Source of the DNA: Arenibacter hampyeongensis
Lineage (GTDB): Bacteria > Bacteroidota > Bacteroidia > Flavobacteriales > Flavobacteriaceae
Length of the DNA stretch: 64,000 nucleotides
Direction: 5' to 3'
Assembly: GCF_002909255.1 (NCBI RefSeq)
Contig: NZ_PIOB01000001.1
Span: 744,001-808,000, forward strand
Part shown: positions 55,138 through 64,000 of the stretch, in pieces
Position numbering within the stretch: the stretch's first letter is position 1
How the letters are laid out: the number at the start of each line of letters is the position of its first letter
Notes under the pieces: generated by a model
The model's input: the letters and a program-made list of their open reading frames with translations, nothing else
What the model was told of the DNA's origin: nothing
The model's database searches: none
Position numbers and translations under genes: made by a program

Positions 55138-58100
55138 CTATTTCAGGATTACTTTCCGTAGCGAATTTCCATAGGGGGTTTCGAGCAGTACGGCATATAC
55201 CCCCGATGGAAGACCGGAGATATCAAAGGGAATGGAATAAGAGGCTTCTCCCCTGTCTTTTTTAGAGGCCATAAAGGCGTTGTTGGCAAAGTTGAATATT
55301 TTAATGCTGATATTTCCCCGTTCCGAAAGAGCTATATCGGCTGTAAATTTCCCATCTGTGGGATTGGGATAAATAATAAAATCTTGGATAAGCTTTCTCG
55401 GATCTGCCTGCCCATCGCCTTCAGTTAATACTTCATTCTCTATGACCAGTACTTTTTTGGTCTGATTTGCGAAACATTCACCAATCCGCGTCATGATTCC
55501 TATTTCGTATTCACCAGGTGTATTGAATACCATTTCGGCCTCATCCGAATCTTGCTTTAGAATAGTTGCACCTTCAGGCAATATCCATTCTTGTGTTTCC
55601 GGCAGTGGATAGCTAATATCAACAGCGATAAGTGACTCCCCAACAAATACTTGGCTAGAAACTGCAAATTCTGCGTTTATTTCATCATCAGAGACATCAA
55701 CAAAAACACTTCCTGTTGCTGAGCACCCATTTTGGTTGGAAACTATTACGGAATAATTGCCACTTTCATTAATAGTAACGCTTGGTTTCGAACTGGAAAA
55801 TCCATTATCGGAAGTCCAGTTGTAAGTAGCATTGGTATGGTCTACAGTTGCATTCAACACTAATTCCTGTCCTGCACAAAGGGTCCTATCCTGGCCCAGA
55901 TTGACTTCTAAAGGAATCGGTTCCTCAACTACATAAGTTCTGGTTAAAGCGCCATTTCCAAAACCATTGATAATTACCGAATAATTACCTGGAGCCAGAT
56001 TTGTAATATTGTTTGTTGAGGCTCCATTATTCCAACTATAGGTAAATGTTCCATTACCTTGATTTACAACTATTTCTATACTGCCATCATTTTCTCCTGA
56101 ACAGCTAGGTTGTGTGATTGTCTCCTGCACTATATCAGGTTGAGCCACTTCATAGATTTCGGTAGCCGTACATCCATTGGCATCGGTAATCAAAACTTCA
56201 TACGAATCGGTGGCTAAATTGGAGATAGTAGATTGATCTCCCATATTCTGGCCATCCGAGATTCTGGTCCATGCGATAGTATAGGGCTCGGAACCTCCAG
56301 AAATCTCCAAGGCAATGCTTCCGTCATTGGCTTGATATTCACTAACATCCATCAAGGTTGTATCGACAATCTGTAAGGGATCAGCAGGAGTTCCCACAAT
56401 ATAAGTGCTTTCCGCCAGACAACCATTGTCATCAAAAATTAGTACGGAATATTCCCCAGCTGCAATATTGGATAGATCTTCCGTAACCGCACCATTACTC
56501 CATTCATAGGTATATGGTAATGTTCCCCCTTGTACCGAAATAGCAATGCTTCCGGTTTCCGCTCCGTTGCAGAGAACATCAGTAATACTATTCTCCGTTA
56601 TTTCCAATAGATCTGGTTGGTCAATGATAACCGATGTCGCATCAACGTTAATGGTATTTGTATCGGTAACCCTTACAAAATAGGCTCCTGCCGTTAGATT
56701 TCCGATAATTTCAGTATCCTCTACAAGCTGTATATCGTTTCCATTTTCTGTTCTAAACCATTCAAAGGTATAAGGCGCTACACCGCCTTGCACGTTGGCA
56801 GTGATTTCGGCAAAGTCATCATCGTTACATTCCAAGAATACGGTTTGGTTTAGCGACACAATGAGTTGCCCTGGTTCAGCTATGGTAATAGGCTGCTGGG
56901 AGACCAAGATACAACCAGCGCCATTGTTGAGGGCATAGTTTTCATCGATAATGGTTACGAGATAATCGCCGCCAGGAAGGTTTTCCAATACATTACTGTT
57001 TATTGGCGTAAAGTTTGTAGGCCCTGTCCAACTATAGGATAAAGTTCCTGTTCCTCCAAATGCCGTTATAGTTATGGCACCATCCGCTGCATTTGCAGCA
57101 GAAAGTGGTTGTTGTAGGTCGATGACGAAACTTAACTCCTGGGGTTCATTGATCATTACTGGATTAGGAGATATGAAATCGCAATTATTACTATCCCTTA
57201 CATAGGCTGTAAAGTTACCTTGGGCCAAGCCATTAAAGATAGGGGAGTTCCGATAGGTAATGCCATCCAGGGAATAGGTATAGTCGCCTGTTCCACCAAG
57301 GGCCTCTATTTGAATACTGCCACTAACACCTTCAAAACAGCTTATATCCGTAGTGATTACATTGGTAATACTAAGTGCTTCTGTGGGTTGGTTGATTATA
57401 ATTGGGGCCGATGAGGTCGTTGTATTGATATCGGTAACGGTCAACATATAACCTCCGGCTACAATACCAGAAATATTTGGCCCATCGGTACCATTGCCTA
57501 TTAAAATCTGGCTTCCATCAGCAAAGGTCCATTCATAGGTAATGGTCCCCTCCCCGGTTACCGTTGTGGCAATGCTTCCGCTTGCTTCGCCAAAACAGCT
57601 TACATCAGTGGGAGTAATATTGTTAATTGACAATGGTCCAGGTTCTGGCAAGAAAAAGGTTTGGGAATGATAGCAACCGTCTATACCACCCAGATTCCCT
57701 GGAGAGGTGATTTCCACAGTGTAGTTACCAGTTACTAATACATCAATATCCTTAGTGGTTCTTGGGATGGTAATTCCAGGTCCGGTCCAACTGTAGGCAT
57801 AAGGTTCTGTTCCTCCTGACACCTCAAGGATAATGCTGCCATCTGAACCTCCGGTAGATGAAACGTCTGAAATGGTTTCAGTTACTGAAATTTGTAATGG
57901 TTCAATAATTTCTACTGTGGTAGTGAATTCACATAAGTTATAATCACGAATAGTAACTACATAAGTTCTTGGGGCTAAATCATTAAAAGTATCACTTACT
58001 TGAAATCCGAAGCCACCATCAATGGCATATTCATAAGGAGCAGTGCCTCCCAGAGCGGTAATCTGTATATTCCCGTCATTACCACCATAACAAGAAACTA

Positions 58101-60888
58101 CAGTAGATACTACTGTTGCATCCAAGGTCTCCAGAGGTTCTGTTATGGTAACGGTATCGGTAACTTCCGGATCCCCAGAGGCATCTGTTAGCCTAAGGAA
58201 ATAAATGCCCTCGGCCAAATTAGCAATAGTCGCGGCATTTGGTGATGTTATGGGCTGCCCATCCTGTCGTTCCCAAATGTAATTGAATGGCGCTACACCA
58301 GTCACCACTGCGGTTATACTGCCTGTTGCCTGGCCCCTACAAAGAACGGGCGTTGGGGTAAGACTTGTAATTCCTAATGGCCCCGGCTGGTCTATTACAA
58401 TTGGAGGGTTACTAAGAGGCGAGCAGTCATTGACATCGGTAATTTGGGCAATGTATTCCCCGGCTTCCAAATTAACAAGATTGGTACTCGTAGATCCGGT
58501 TGAAAGTGTAAAAGGCTGACCTTCCCTGGTCCAAGTAATTGTATATGGATCGGCGGGTTCGGAAAATGGTGTTCCTCCAACTATGGTAAGCGTTATACTT
58601 CCTTGGTTTCCACCATTTGTAGTTGCGTTTTGGGTAGTGGTTGAGACTGTAAGTTCATCCGGTTCCGATATCAATATGCCCAGGACTGGGTCTGACTCGC
58701 AATTATTCTGGTTTCTTATATAAATATCATAGAAGCCTCCGCGAGTTATTGGAATTGTGCCATTATTAAGTGGGGTCCAAGGGCCAAAAAAATCCAATTT
58801 GTATTCGTAGCTTGAGCCTCCGGAGGCAGTCACCGATATGCTTCCATCATGAGCCCCTAAACAGCTAATATTATTTGGGGTGGCAGAATTTATTATAACC
58901 TCTTCAGGGGTATTTAAGGTGATGGTGGTACTGTCGTAACCTGAGGGGTCATCAAATTCGGTAAAGCCAGTTGAAGCGACCTTTAGAATATATTCTCCAG
59001 GCTCGGATAGGTTGTTTAGAGAGATTGTTTGATTTCCTGTGGTTTGAATGGGTGACACTACCCCGTTAATTGTCCATTGGTAGTTATAATTAAGCACCCC
59101 TCCAGAAATCGTTATGGTTATACTTCCATCATTTCCATTTGGACATACTATTTGATTTAACTGCTGATCAGCTATCTGTGGGGGAGGGATTGTCGTAACT
59201 GCAATATTTTCAGAAGTGAGATTACAACCGTTACTGTCTGTTATAGTTATCCTGTAGGTGCCAATTCCTAATTCTTGAAATTCAACTGTTTTGTTTAGAC
59301 TGCTCTGGATTAAATTTGGGTTTGCAATAGTTTCAAATTCGAGGGTAGTTTCATTTTCCTTGACCAATCCAAAAGTATAATTGGGTGTTCCCCCGTTATA
59401 TAATATACTAATGACCCCATCATTCGAGTTGCTTGATGAAGTAATGCCAGGGTTGGGATCTTCAAAACTTAGACTTGGCGGTGCTGTAATTGTAATCTGT
59501 TCAGAGGGTAGACTTAAACAACCAGTTGGACTGCGCGCTAAAAAGGTATAATTGCCGGGTTCTAGATTAAAAAATGTGGGATTTGAATCCCAGCTATTAT
59601 CATCTCCTTGAATACCATATTCCAAGGATATATTTTCATTGGTAGGGAATCCTCCGCCCTGTCCAACTAACGTAACAGACCCTTTTTCTCCAGCACAACT
59701 GGGCTGTGTAATGTTCTGTGGAGGGATGGAAATTGAAATTTCACTTGGCCTAGAAATTCTAAAAGTATTGGGCGTTATCCCTCCGCTTTTAATTTCAACG
59801 GGATTTTTAGAATAGTCTACTTCTTGATAAACTATGAAATAATCGGCATAATTTAAAGTAGAGCCGTTAGAAGCGATACTGCTTCCACTCAAATCAGTTG
59901 CAGTTCCACTGTACCCATTTGCATTTGAAGTAAGCGTCAATAATGGATCAGATATAGTCTGCTTGGTGGTTCCAGGAAAAGTTGGGTCATTGGCCTTAAG
60001 TTCAGTTTCGTTTGGATTTCCTGGATGTGTACCTTGGTAAAGAAAATAACGCATTAGAAAACCTTCGGCTACATCATCTTCGAAAGTTAAAGTAACGCTG
60101 CCGTCATTGTCACCATGGCAGGTTTCGTTATAAGTTATTGTTAATTCGGGGATAAGGTTTGGGGAACAATCTATGATGTCATATGTAACTATGCCCCCCA
60201 CATAATCCGAAGGAATTTGAGATTGAAATTCTGCTTTTCTAATTTTTATGTAAATCTGTCCATCTGGATTTAGTCCTGGAATATTGGAAGGTGTAAAACT
60301 AAAGTTTGTGTCATGCTCACCATAGGGCAATAATTCTTTATAGAGGCCGATATTTGATAATGAATATTCTATTGCATATTTAATTTTACCTAAACTGCAG
60401 GAAGTTGTTTCTTCAAAAAAATCAATACTTTGAGGCTTACAAAATGGACTAGGAGAACTCTGGTTAGTTACTGACTTAAAGGCACCAAGCTTTACAAATG
60501 CAATTCCAGCTGTTAAATCAGTGCAATCATCTATGTATCTTTCTGTAAAAGCAAGATAAGGGCTGCATACATCTCCCAAATCAATATATTTTGTCGTCGC
60601 AAGGTTGCAAAAAGGATTATTGATTCCTGCCCTGCCATAACGTAATTCAATCCTGTCTAAATTATAATCTGATGAAAAATAGATTTGGCTATTATCGTAA
60701 AATGTTGAGCCATAATGAAAAAAGTAGGAATTATTTCCGTCGGCTAATTCATAAATTAAATTACCTGAAGTGTTAGTGCCATATGACATATTTACATTTT
60801 GATGAATATAGTACCAATTTTGACCCTCAACTTGAGTATAAATGAATAAAAACAAAATGATTAAAAAATATTTATTGGTTTTCCTCAT
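55138..60888 (-). CDS. Giant SprB-repeat adhesin-like protein with T9SS type A C-terminal domain
   Basis: A 1916-residue secreted protein. Residues 1-22 form a signal peptide (YTQVEG before QNW). Residues 24-245 form a unique N-terminal domain with several cysteines. Residues about 250-1664 hold 16 SprB-like Ig-type repeats (typical core: CxGxxDGSI, GGTxPYxYxW, LxxGxYxVxITD). Then come two Ig/PKD-like domains (about 1665-1820) and a type A C-terminal sorting domain at 1835-1916 (DFIIYPNPTDGKF at the start), which directs secretion by the type IX system. SprB itself is the mobile gliding adhesin of Flavobacterium. The repeats follow a cysteine code of period three, described under findings. 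It ends three genes in one direction; translation starts three bases after the FN3 gene. Confidence 0.92.
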   Translation of the reverse strand: MRKTNKYFLIILFLFIYTQVEGQNWYYIHQNVNMSYGTNTSGNLIYELADGNNSYFFHYGSTFYDNSQIYFSSDYNLDRIELRYGRAGINNPFCNLATTKYIDLGDVCSPYLAFTERYIDDCTDLTAGIAFVKLGAFKSVTNQSSPSPFCKPQSIDFFEETTSCSLGKIKYAIEYSLSNIGLYKELLPYGEHDTNFSFTPSNIPGLNPDGQIYIKIRKAEFQSQIPSDYVGGIVTYDIIDCSPNLIPELTITYNETCHGDNDGSVTLTFEDDVAEGFLMRYFLYQGTHPGNPNETELKANDPTFPGTTKQTISDPLLTLTSNANGYSGTATDLSGSSIASNGSTLNYADYFIVYQEVDYSKNPVEIKSGGITPNTFRISRPSEISISIPPQNITQPSCAGEKGSVTLVGQGGGFPTNENISLEYGIQGDDNSWDSNPTFFNLEPGNYTFLARSPTGCLSLPSEQITITAPPSLSFEDPNPGITSSSNSNDGVISILYNGGTPNYTFGLVKENETTLEFETIANPNLIQSSLNKTVEFQELGIGTYRITITDSNGCNLTSENIAVTTIPPPQIADQQLNQIVCPNGNDGSITITISGGVLNYNYQWTINGVVSPIQTTGNQTISLNNLSEPGEYILKVASTGFTEFDDPSGYDSTTITLNTPEEVIINSATPNNISCLGAHDGSISVTASGGSSYEYKLDFFGPWTPLNNGTIPITRGGFYDIYIRNQNNCESDPVLGILISEPDELTVSTTTQNATTNGGNQGSITLTIVGGTPFSEPADPYTITWTREGQPFTLSTGSTSTNLVNLEAGEYIAQITDVNDCSPLSNPPIVIDQPGPLGITSLTPTPVLCRGQATGSITAVVTGVAPFNYIWERQDGQPITSPNAATIANLAEGIYFLRLTDASGDPEVTDTVTITEPLETLDATVVSTVVSCYGGNDGNIQITALGGTAPYEYAIDGGFGFQVSDTFNDLAPRTYVVTIRDYNLCEFTTTVEIIEPLQISVTETISDVSSTGGSDGSIILEVSGGTEPYAYSWTGPGITIPRTTKDIDVLVTGNYTVEITSPGNLGGIDGCYHSQTFFLPEPGPLSINNITPTDVSCFGEASGSIATTVTGEGTITYEWTFADGSQILIGNGTDGPNISGIVAGGYMLTVTDINTTTSSAPIIINQPTEALSITNVITTDISCFEGVSGSIQIEALGGTGDYTYSLDGITYRNSPIFNGLAQGNFTAYVRDSNNCDFISPNPVMINEPQELSFVIDLQQPLSAANAADGAITITAFGGTGTLSYSWTGPTNFTPINSNVLENLPGGDYLVTIIDENYALNNGAGCILVSQQPITIAEPGQLIVSLNQTVFLECNDDDFAEITANVQGGVAPYTFEWFRTENGNDIQLVEDTEIIGNLTAGAYFVRVTDTNTINVDATSVIIDQPDLLEITENSITDVLCNGAETGSIAISVQGGTLPYTYEWSNGAVTEDLSNIAAGEYSVLIFDDNGCLAESTYIVGTPADPLQIVDTTLMDVSEYQANDGSIALEISGGSEPYTIAWTRISDGQNMGDQSTISNLATDSYEVLITDANGCTATEIYEVAQPDIVQETITQPSCSGENDGSIEIVVNQGNGTFTYSWNNGASTNNITNLAPGNYSVIINGFGNGALTRTYVVEEPIPLEVNLGQDRTLCAGQELVLNATVDHTNATYNWTSDNGFSSSKPSVTINESGNYSVIVSNQNGCSATGSVFVDVSDDEINAEFAVSSQVFVGESLIAVDISYPLPETQEWILPEGATILKQDSDEAEMVFNTPGEYEIGIMTRIGECFANQTKKVLVIENEVLTEGDGQADPRKLIQDFIIYPNPTDGKFTADIALSERGNISIKIFNFANNAFMASKKDRGEASYSIPFDISGLPSGVYAVLLETPYGNSLRKVILK
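55897..60141 (-). repeat. Higher-order array: 16 SprB-like domains in five three-domain units plus one
   Basis: Protein-level repeats within the giant gene. Three-domain units cover residues 250-575, 576-843, 844-1091, 1092-1347 and 1348-1590, followed by one further domain (1591-1664). The domain kinds alternate strictly A, B, C by cysteine content: A has a cysteine near its start only, B near start and end, C near its end only. Cysteines: 555, 582, 676, 730, 822, 850, 933, 986, 1072, 1098, 1184, 1236, 1326, 1354, 1440, 1490, 1573, 1596. Within the DNA the units have diverged, so no simple nucleotide repeat is seen. Confidence 0.85.
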
Positions 60889-60891
60889 AAC

Positions 60892-62949
60892 CTAATACTT
60901 TAAATTAATCTTTGATATTAAAGATGTGCGACCACCATTAAGGACCAATTGCAGTCCGTAATTGTAATTGGTGTTCACTTCAAGGTCAACATCATTAAAA
61001 CCCTTGCTTGTCCCTTCCAAAGTTTTATACAACTTTAAAGGGTGATTATCGGTGCCTCGATACAGTCGGTATTCCAAAACATGAAAATTCTTGACTTTCC
61101 ATGTTAGGTTAATAAATCGCAATTCGCGATTTACGGTTCCTGAGAACTTTACATCCTCATCTGTAACCGCCTTTCCGTTCCATGTAACCGAAACTGGTTT
61201 GGCAGGTGTACTTTCCAATCCAACCGAATCTATGGCCACTACGGTATAATAGAATACATTCGGATCTTGCAGTGTAACATCATAAAAAGTGGAATCTTGT
61301 AATGACTTGGATTCAAATAATTTCTCCCATTGGATATCATGTTCCCCTCCAGTTTTTCGATATACTATATGGGAGCTAATATCGGGACTGCTACTGGGAA
61401 CCCAATAAATTCTAATCCCGTCAGAAGTCACTACATAATTGTTCAGAATTGGGGTAGAGGGCGGAATAATATCCGGTTTGTCCATGATCAATACCTCCGA
61501 AAATTTTGAACGATTAAAGCGCTGGTCCTCTGCCAATATCTTATAGTATATTTTTTTATTTAAATTGGCTATTGATAATGTATCCGTATAGTTTTCGTGT
61601 TTAAAAGTAGTCTGTGTGACTTCACTAAACTCCGCCTGTGGATTATTTGACCTGTAGATTCGATATCCTCCCAAATCTTCTTCCAGATTTTTTGACCAAG
61701 ATAATTTAACGACTCCAGTAGTATCCATTGTTCCTATAAGGCCAATTGGGTTAGTGGGAGGTAGGGAATCAACAGGTTGGACCAAGGTGGAATAAGATTC
61801 GCTTTCCAACTTATTTTTTCCCATAGCAACAATGGTAAAATAATTTACCCTGTCCAAACCTTCATAGGTTATTTCCCTTGCCGTATTTGGAATATTATCT
61901 ACTACTGTTAGAAAAGGACCTTTGTTGTTGTTCGCCTTGCGCAGTTGAAACTTATCAATTAAGCTGTTATCTTCTTCCTTAAATTCCCACCGGAGAATTA
62001 CCTTATTATCAGTAGGCAGTTCTTTTTGATAAATTCGGGGAACAAAACCCAATGTTTCTTCCGCCTTACCCTCTACTATTTCAGAACTTGGTCCAGTTTC
62101 CCCAAAAGCAGTTTTACCTATAACGCGATAATAGAAATTCGTGTTATTGGGTATCGAATCCATATAGAACATTGATATTTCGGAGGCTTCCTTGGGTTGT
62201 TGGGCATTGAATATAGGGACCCCGTTTAAGGGCTCAAAAGAAATATTGTCTCGAGATCTTTCAATTTGGTAATTGGAATATACATGTTGTAGCAAATTGA
62301 AGTTCCATCTCAATGTAACTTTTTTATCAGTAAAGACACCAGCTAAACCTATAGGTTTCGGAAGGGCTTCGTGCATATCTGGGCTAGCATATACCGTTCC
62401 ATTGTTAGTGGGAATATTACTTTGTTGTGGAAACGCTACCGATACAGAATAAACATATTTTTCGCCAGCAATAACCGAAGGGTCCTCTATGGCCCAGCCC
62501 GCCAATTTGGAAGCCTCATAGTTTTGTTCTGCAGCTACCAAGGCAATAGTAAAACGCTGTTCCAATTCATCGTTTATAGCATAGACAGCACCCATCTGAT
62601 TTCCAGGAGGACTAACTTCAAAGGTGTCACCATATAAAGCCTGGGCCAATATAGCTACATTCTGATCTTGTAAGGCCAGTGCTTCCCATTCTTCCAAAGG
62701 TTTTGGTCTTAGTGGTTGTGTAACTAATTGTTTCCTTTCTATGGGTACCACAGCCTCGCCGTTCCTTGAAATGGTTGCTCTTTCTATCCAAAAACCTAAT
62801 TCATTGGCATTCTTCCATGCCAAGGGCTGGTCCACTGCCCATCGCAATATTACCTTGTTGGGCAAGGAGCGAGCTATAACCTTGACCGAAGCGGTATCTT
62901 GAGCCCAGAGGCTTGAGGTTAATAAGAGTAATATAACGAGTCCTTTCAC
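60892..62949 (-). CDS. Secreted protein with multiple fibronectin type III domains
   Basis: A 685-residue exported protein. Residues 1-17 form a signal peptide (TSSLWA before QDT). An FN3-like N-terminal module around residues 20-120 (NKVILRWAVDQPLAWKN) is followed by further FN3 modules beginning near 195, 300, 395, 490 and 595. Each shows the pattern of P near the start, a VxLRW/IRIYW strand, and a Y-x-I/L-x-R strand (SNYQIERSRDN, GGYRIYRSNNP, SHIVYRKTGG, LEYRLYRGTDN). No catalytic motif and no C-terminal T9SS domain are seen, so it may stay in the periplasm or at the outer membrane. It lies three bases before the SprB-like gene, thus is almost surely co-translated with it and may help present it. 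Confidence 0.88.
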   Translation of the reverse strand: MKGLVILLLLTSSLWAQDTASVKVIARSLPNKVILRWAVDQPLAWKNANELGFWIERATISRNGEAVVPIERKQLVTQPLRPKPLEEWEALALQDQNVAILAQALYGDTFEVSPPGNQMGAVYAINDELEQRFTIALVAAEQNYEASKLAGWAIEDPSVIAGEKYVYSVSVAFPQQSNIPTNNGTVYASPDMHEALPKPIGLAGVFTDKKVTLRWNFNLLQHVYSNYQIERSRDNISFEPLNGVPIFNAQQPKEASEISMFYMDSIPNNTNFYYRVIGKTAFGETGPSSEIVEGKAEETLGFVPRIYQKELPTDNKVILRWEFKEEDNSLIDKFQLRKANNNKGPFLTVVDNIPNTAREITYEGLDRVNYFTIVAMGKNKLESESYSTLVQPVDSLPPTNPIGLIGTMDTTGVVKLSWSKNLEEDLGGYRIYRSNNPQAEFSEVTQTTFKHENYTDTLSIANLNKKIYYKILAEDQRFNRSKFSEVLIMDKPDIIPPSTPILNNYVVTSDGIRIYWVPSSSPDISSHIVYRKTGGEHDIQWEKLFESKSLQDSTFYDVTLQDPNVFYYTVVAIDSVGLESTPAKPVSVTWNGKAVTDEDVKFSGTVNRELRFINLTWKVKNFHVLEYRLYRGTDNHPLKLYKTLEGTSKGFNDVDLEVNTNYNYGLQLVLNGGRTSLISKINLKY

Positions 62950-62981
62950 TGTTTATTAGTTTTTTTTCAATGAGTTGTGAG

Positions 62982-64000
62982 CTAGTCGTTCACATATTTT
63001 ATTTCATATCCTTTTTGATAAATATCACCTGGTGTTCGGTAAATCAGCTGTGCCTTAAAATTACCTAGGGGCAAGGGAGGAAAGGGGCTTTCAATTAAAT
63101 ATTTGTACCTTTCATACTGAGAAATATTGCCATCACTTCCATAATATCTATTTAGGATTTTATCTCTTAAATAGACCATATCCACTTTATACTGATACGG
63201 TAAATTATATACAAAGGGAATTCTGTTTTTTACCCATGATGAATTAGGGTTGTTCTCTAGATTAGCCAAATATTCATTGCCTATATAAAAGGAACGGACA
63301 GGGGGTAATCCAAGTAGAGCTTCGTCCCGATTCACACTAATGTCACCATCAAGAGGGTAATTTTCATAAATAAGAGGGTATATTTTCTTTTTATAATAGG
63401 AATCGTCCAATATTGCTTGGGGGTATACCAAGGGTTTCGAATTGGTATATTTTCCTCCCAAGACTTCTAATTTTTCCAAATATTCATAGTCGGCCACCTT
63501 AACGGATAAGGAATGAACATCTGCAAAGATGTAGTTAGTAAGGTTATTGGTAACCGTTAATTCCTTCACTTTATCCTTAAAGCTAGGATACTTGCTAGTT
63601 TTGAAGCCATAATTCAAAATGGATTTGGGTGCTCCGTTGGAAATGGTAATATTGGCAGCTTTTTTGTTGGAAACTACGGCACTACCGGAGACGTTTCTCG
63701 TATCTTGGTTTCCGGTGGAAGGGTCAAACCAATTTGTATCCCCACTTTCTTGATCGGCAAGGGTTTCTGTATTTTCTATAATTATTTCGGTCTTAATATC
63801 CGACCCTGGTGGGAAAGTCAGCAAATTTATATTGTAATTGGAATTTAGGGACATGCCTTCTGGCACTTCATAAAATACCATTGCTTTTGATTTGTCGTAA
63901 GACAAATTTGTTCGGATGCCCTTATTATTAACAGTAGAAACAAACTCTGCCCTTGTTTTAAATCCGCTGTCGAAGAGATAATTCTGGGGAGTTTTCATTT
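62982..64000 (-). CDS. Unrecognised envelope protein, 5' end outside window
   Basis: At least 338 residues. The ATG at 63998 is the first in the window, but the sequence after it (MKTPQNYLFDSGFKTRAEFV) is no signal peptide, so the gene probably starts beyond the right edge. The composition is of a secreted beta-rich protein with many N, Y, T and S residues (NYNINLLTFPPGSDIKTEII, NISQYERYKYLIESPFPPLP). Residues about 95-120 hold small-residue segments (SGSAVVSNKKAANITIS). I know no family. It ends 32 bases before the FN3 gene, in one operon with FN3 and the SprB-like protein, so it likely belongs to the same surface system. Confidence 0.7.
   Translation of the reverse strand, partial: MKTPQNYLFDSGFKTRAEFVSTVNNKGIRTNLSYDKSKAMVFYEVPEGMSLNSNYNINLLTFPPGSDIKTEIIIENTETLADQESGDTNWFDPSTGNQDTRNVSGSAVVSNKKAANITISNGAPKSILNYGFKTSKYPSFKDKVKELTVTNNLTNYIFADVHSLSVKVADYEYLEKLEVLGGKYTNSKPLVYPQAILDDSYYKKKIYPLIYENYPLDGDISVNRDEALLGLPPVRSFYIGNEYLANLENNPNSSWVKNRIPFVYNLPYQYKVDMVYLRDKILNRYYGSDGNISQYERYKYLIESPFPPLPLGNFKAQLIYRTPGDIYQKGYEIKYVND

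Overview
The window reads as chromosome of a marine Bacteroidota, most likely Flavobacteriaceae. The evidence is five TonB-dependent outer-membrane receptors plus one SusC/SusD pair, a type IX secretion C-terminal sorting domain, SprB-type repeats, DUF4270 and DUF5689 lipoproteins, near-absence of Shine-Dalgarno sequences, and several perfect matches to the Bacteroidetes -7 promoter element TAnnTTTG. The genus cannot be fixed from the sequence alone. No rRNA, tRNA, insertion sequence, phage or CRISPR array was seen.

Layout. 1-4366: the 3' end of pgi, a TonB receptor with a clear terminator, a small four-helix membrane protein and an exported DUF1080 protein. 4371-9754: an exported endonuclease/exonuclease/phosphatase (EEP) protein divergent from a TonB receptor and a DUF5689/lamin-tail lipoprotein, a candidate nucleic-acid or phosphoester scavenging locus. 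9784-16143: an ankyrin protein flanked by two possible micro-ORFs, an omega-amidase-like nitrilase, an Ig-like lipoprotein with comF, a coiled-coil membrane protein, and glyS with a promoter that would make its mRNA leaderless. 16202-23898: a second type of TonB receptor, exodeoxyribonuclease III, a tandem duplicated pair of haem-motif plus FG-GAP proteins, an aldo/keto reductase and a 35-residue membrane micro-ORF. 23906-28877 (minus strand): radA, then an esterase-like protein without its nucleophilic serine, a flippase-like membrane protein, panD and panC. 28981-33608: a half-length starch-synthase-like protein, a DUF4270 lipoprotein with thrombospondin-3 type calcium repeats, and glmS. 33845-38356: a TonB receptor paired with an SGNH/GDSL lipoprotein. 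38692-41290: atpD-atpC, a small membrane protein and a structured RNA resembling the Flavo-1 motif. 41517-44706 (minus): a Sec-exported Gfo/Idh/MocA oxidoreductase, an ABM monooxygenase, a serine beta-lactamase-like lipoprotein and a VOC protein.

44707-55089 is the most system-like part: a regulatory region dense in inverted repeats, then SusC, SusD, a large FG-GAP/UnbV lipoprotein and a heptahaem cytochrome c, all co-directional, with RNA hairpins between the later genes and no carbohydrate-active enzyme or regulator. 55138-64000 (minus) is a cell-surface operon: an unrecognised protein entering from the right edge, a multi-FN3 protein and a 1916-residue SprB-repeat protein with a type A T9SS domain.

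Main discoveries: (i) the giant SprB-like protein has a higher-order period of three domains, marked by a near-perfect cysteine code (spacings of about 26, 85, 52 and 87 residues repeated five times); (ii) the SusCD-UnbV-heptahaem operon has no obvious polysaccharide function; (iii) TTTG-N4-ATG promoter-start junctions at glyS and panD imply leaderless transcripts.
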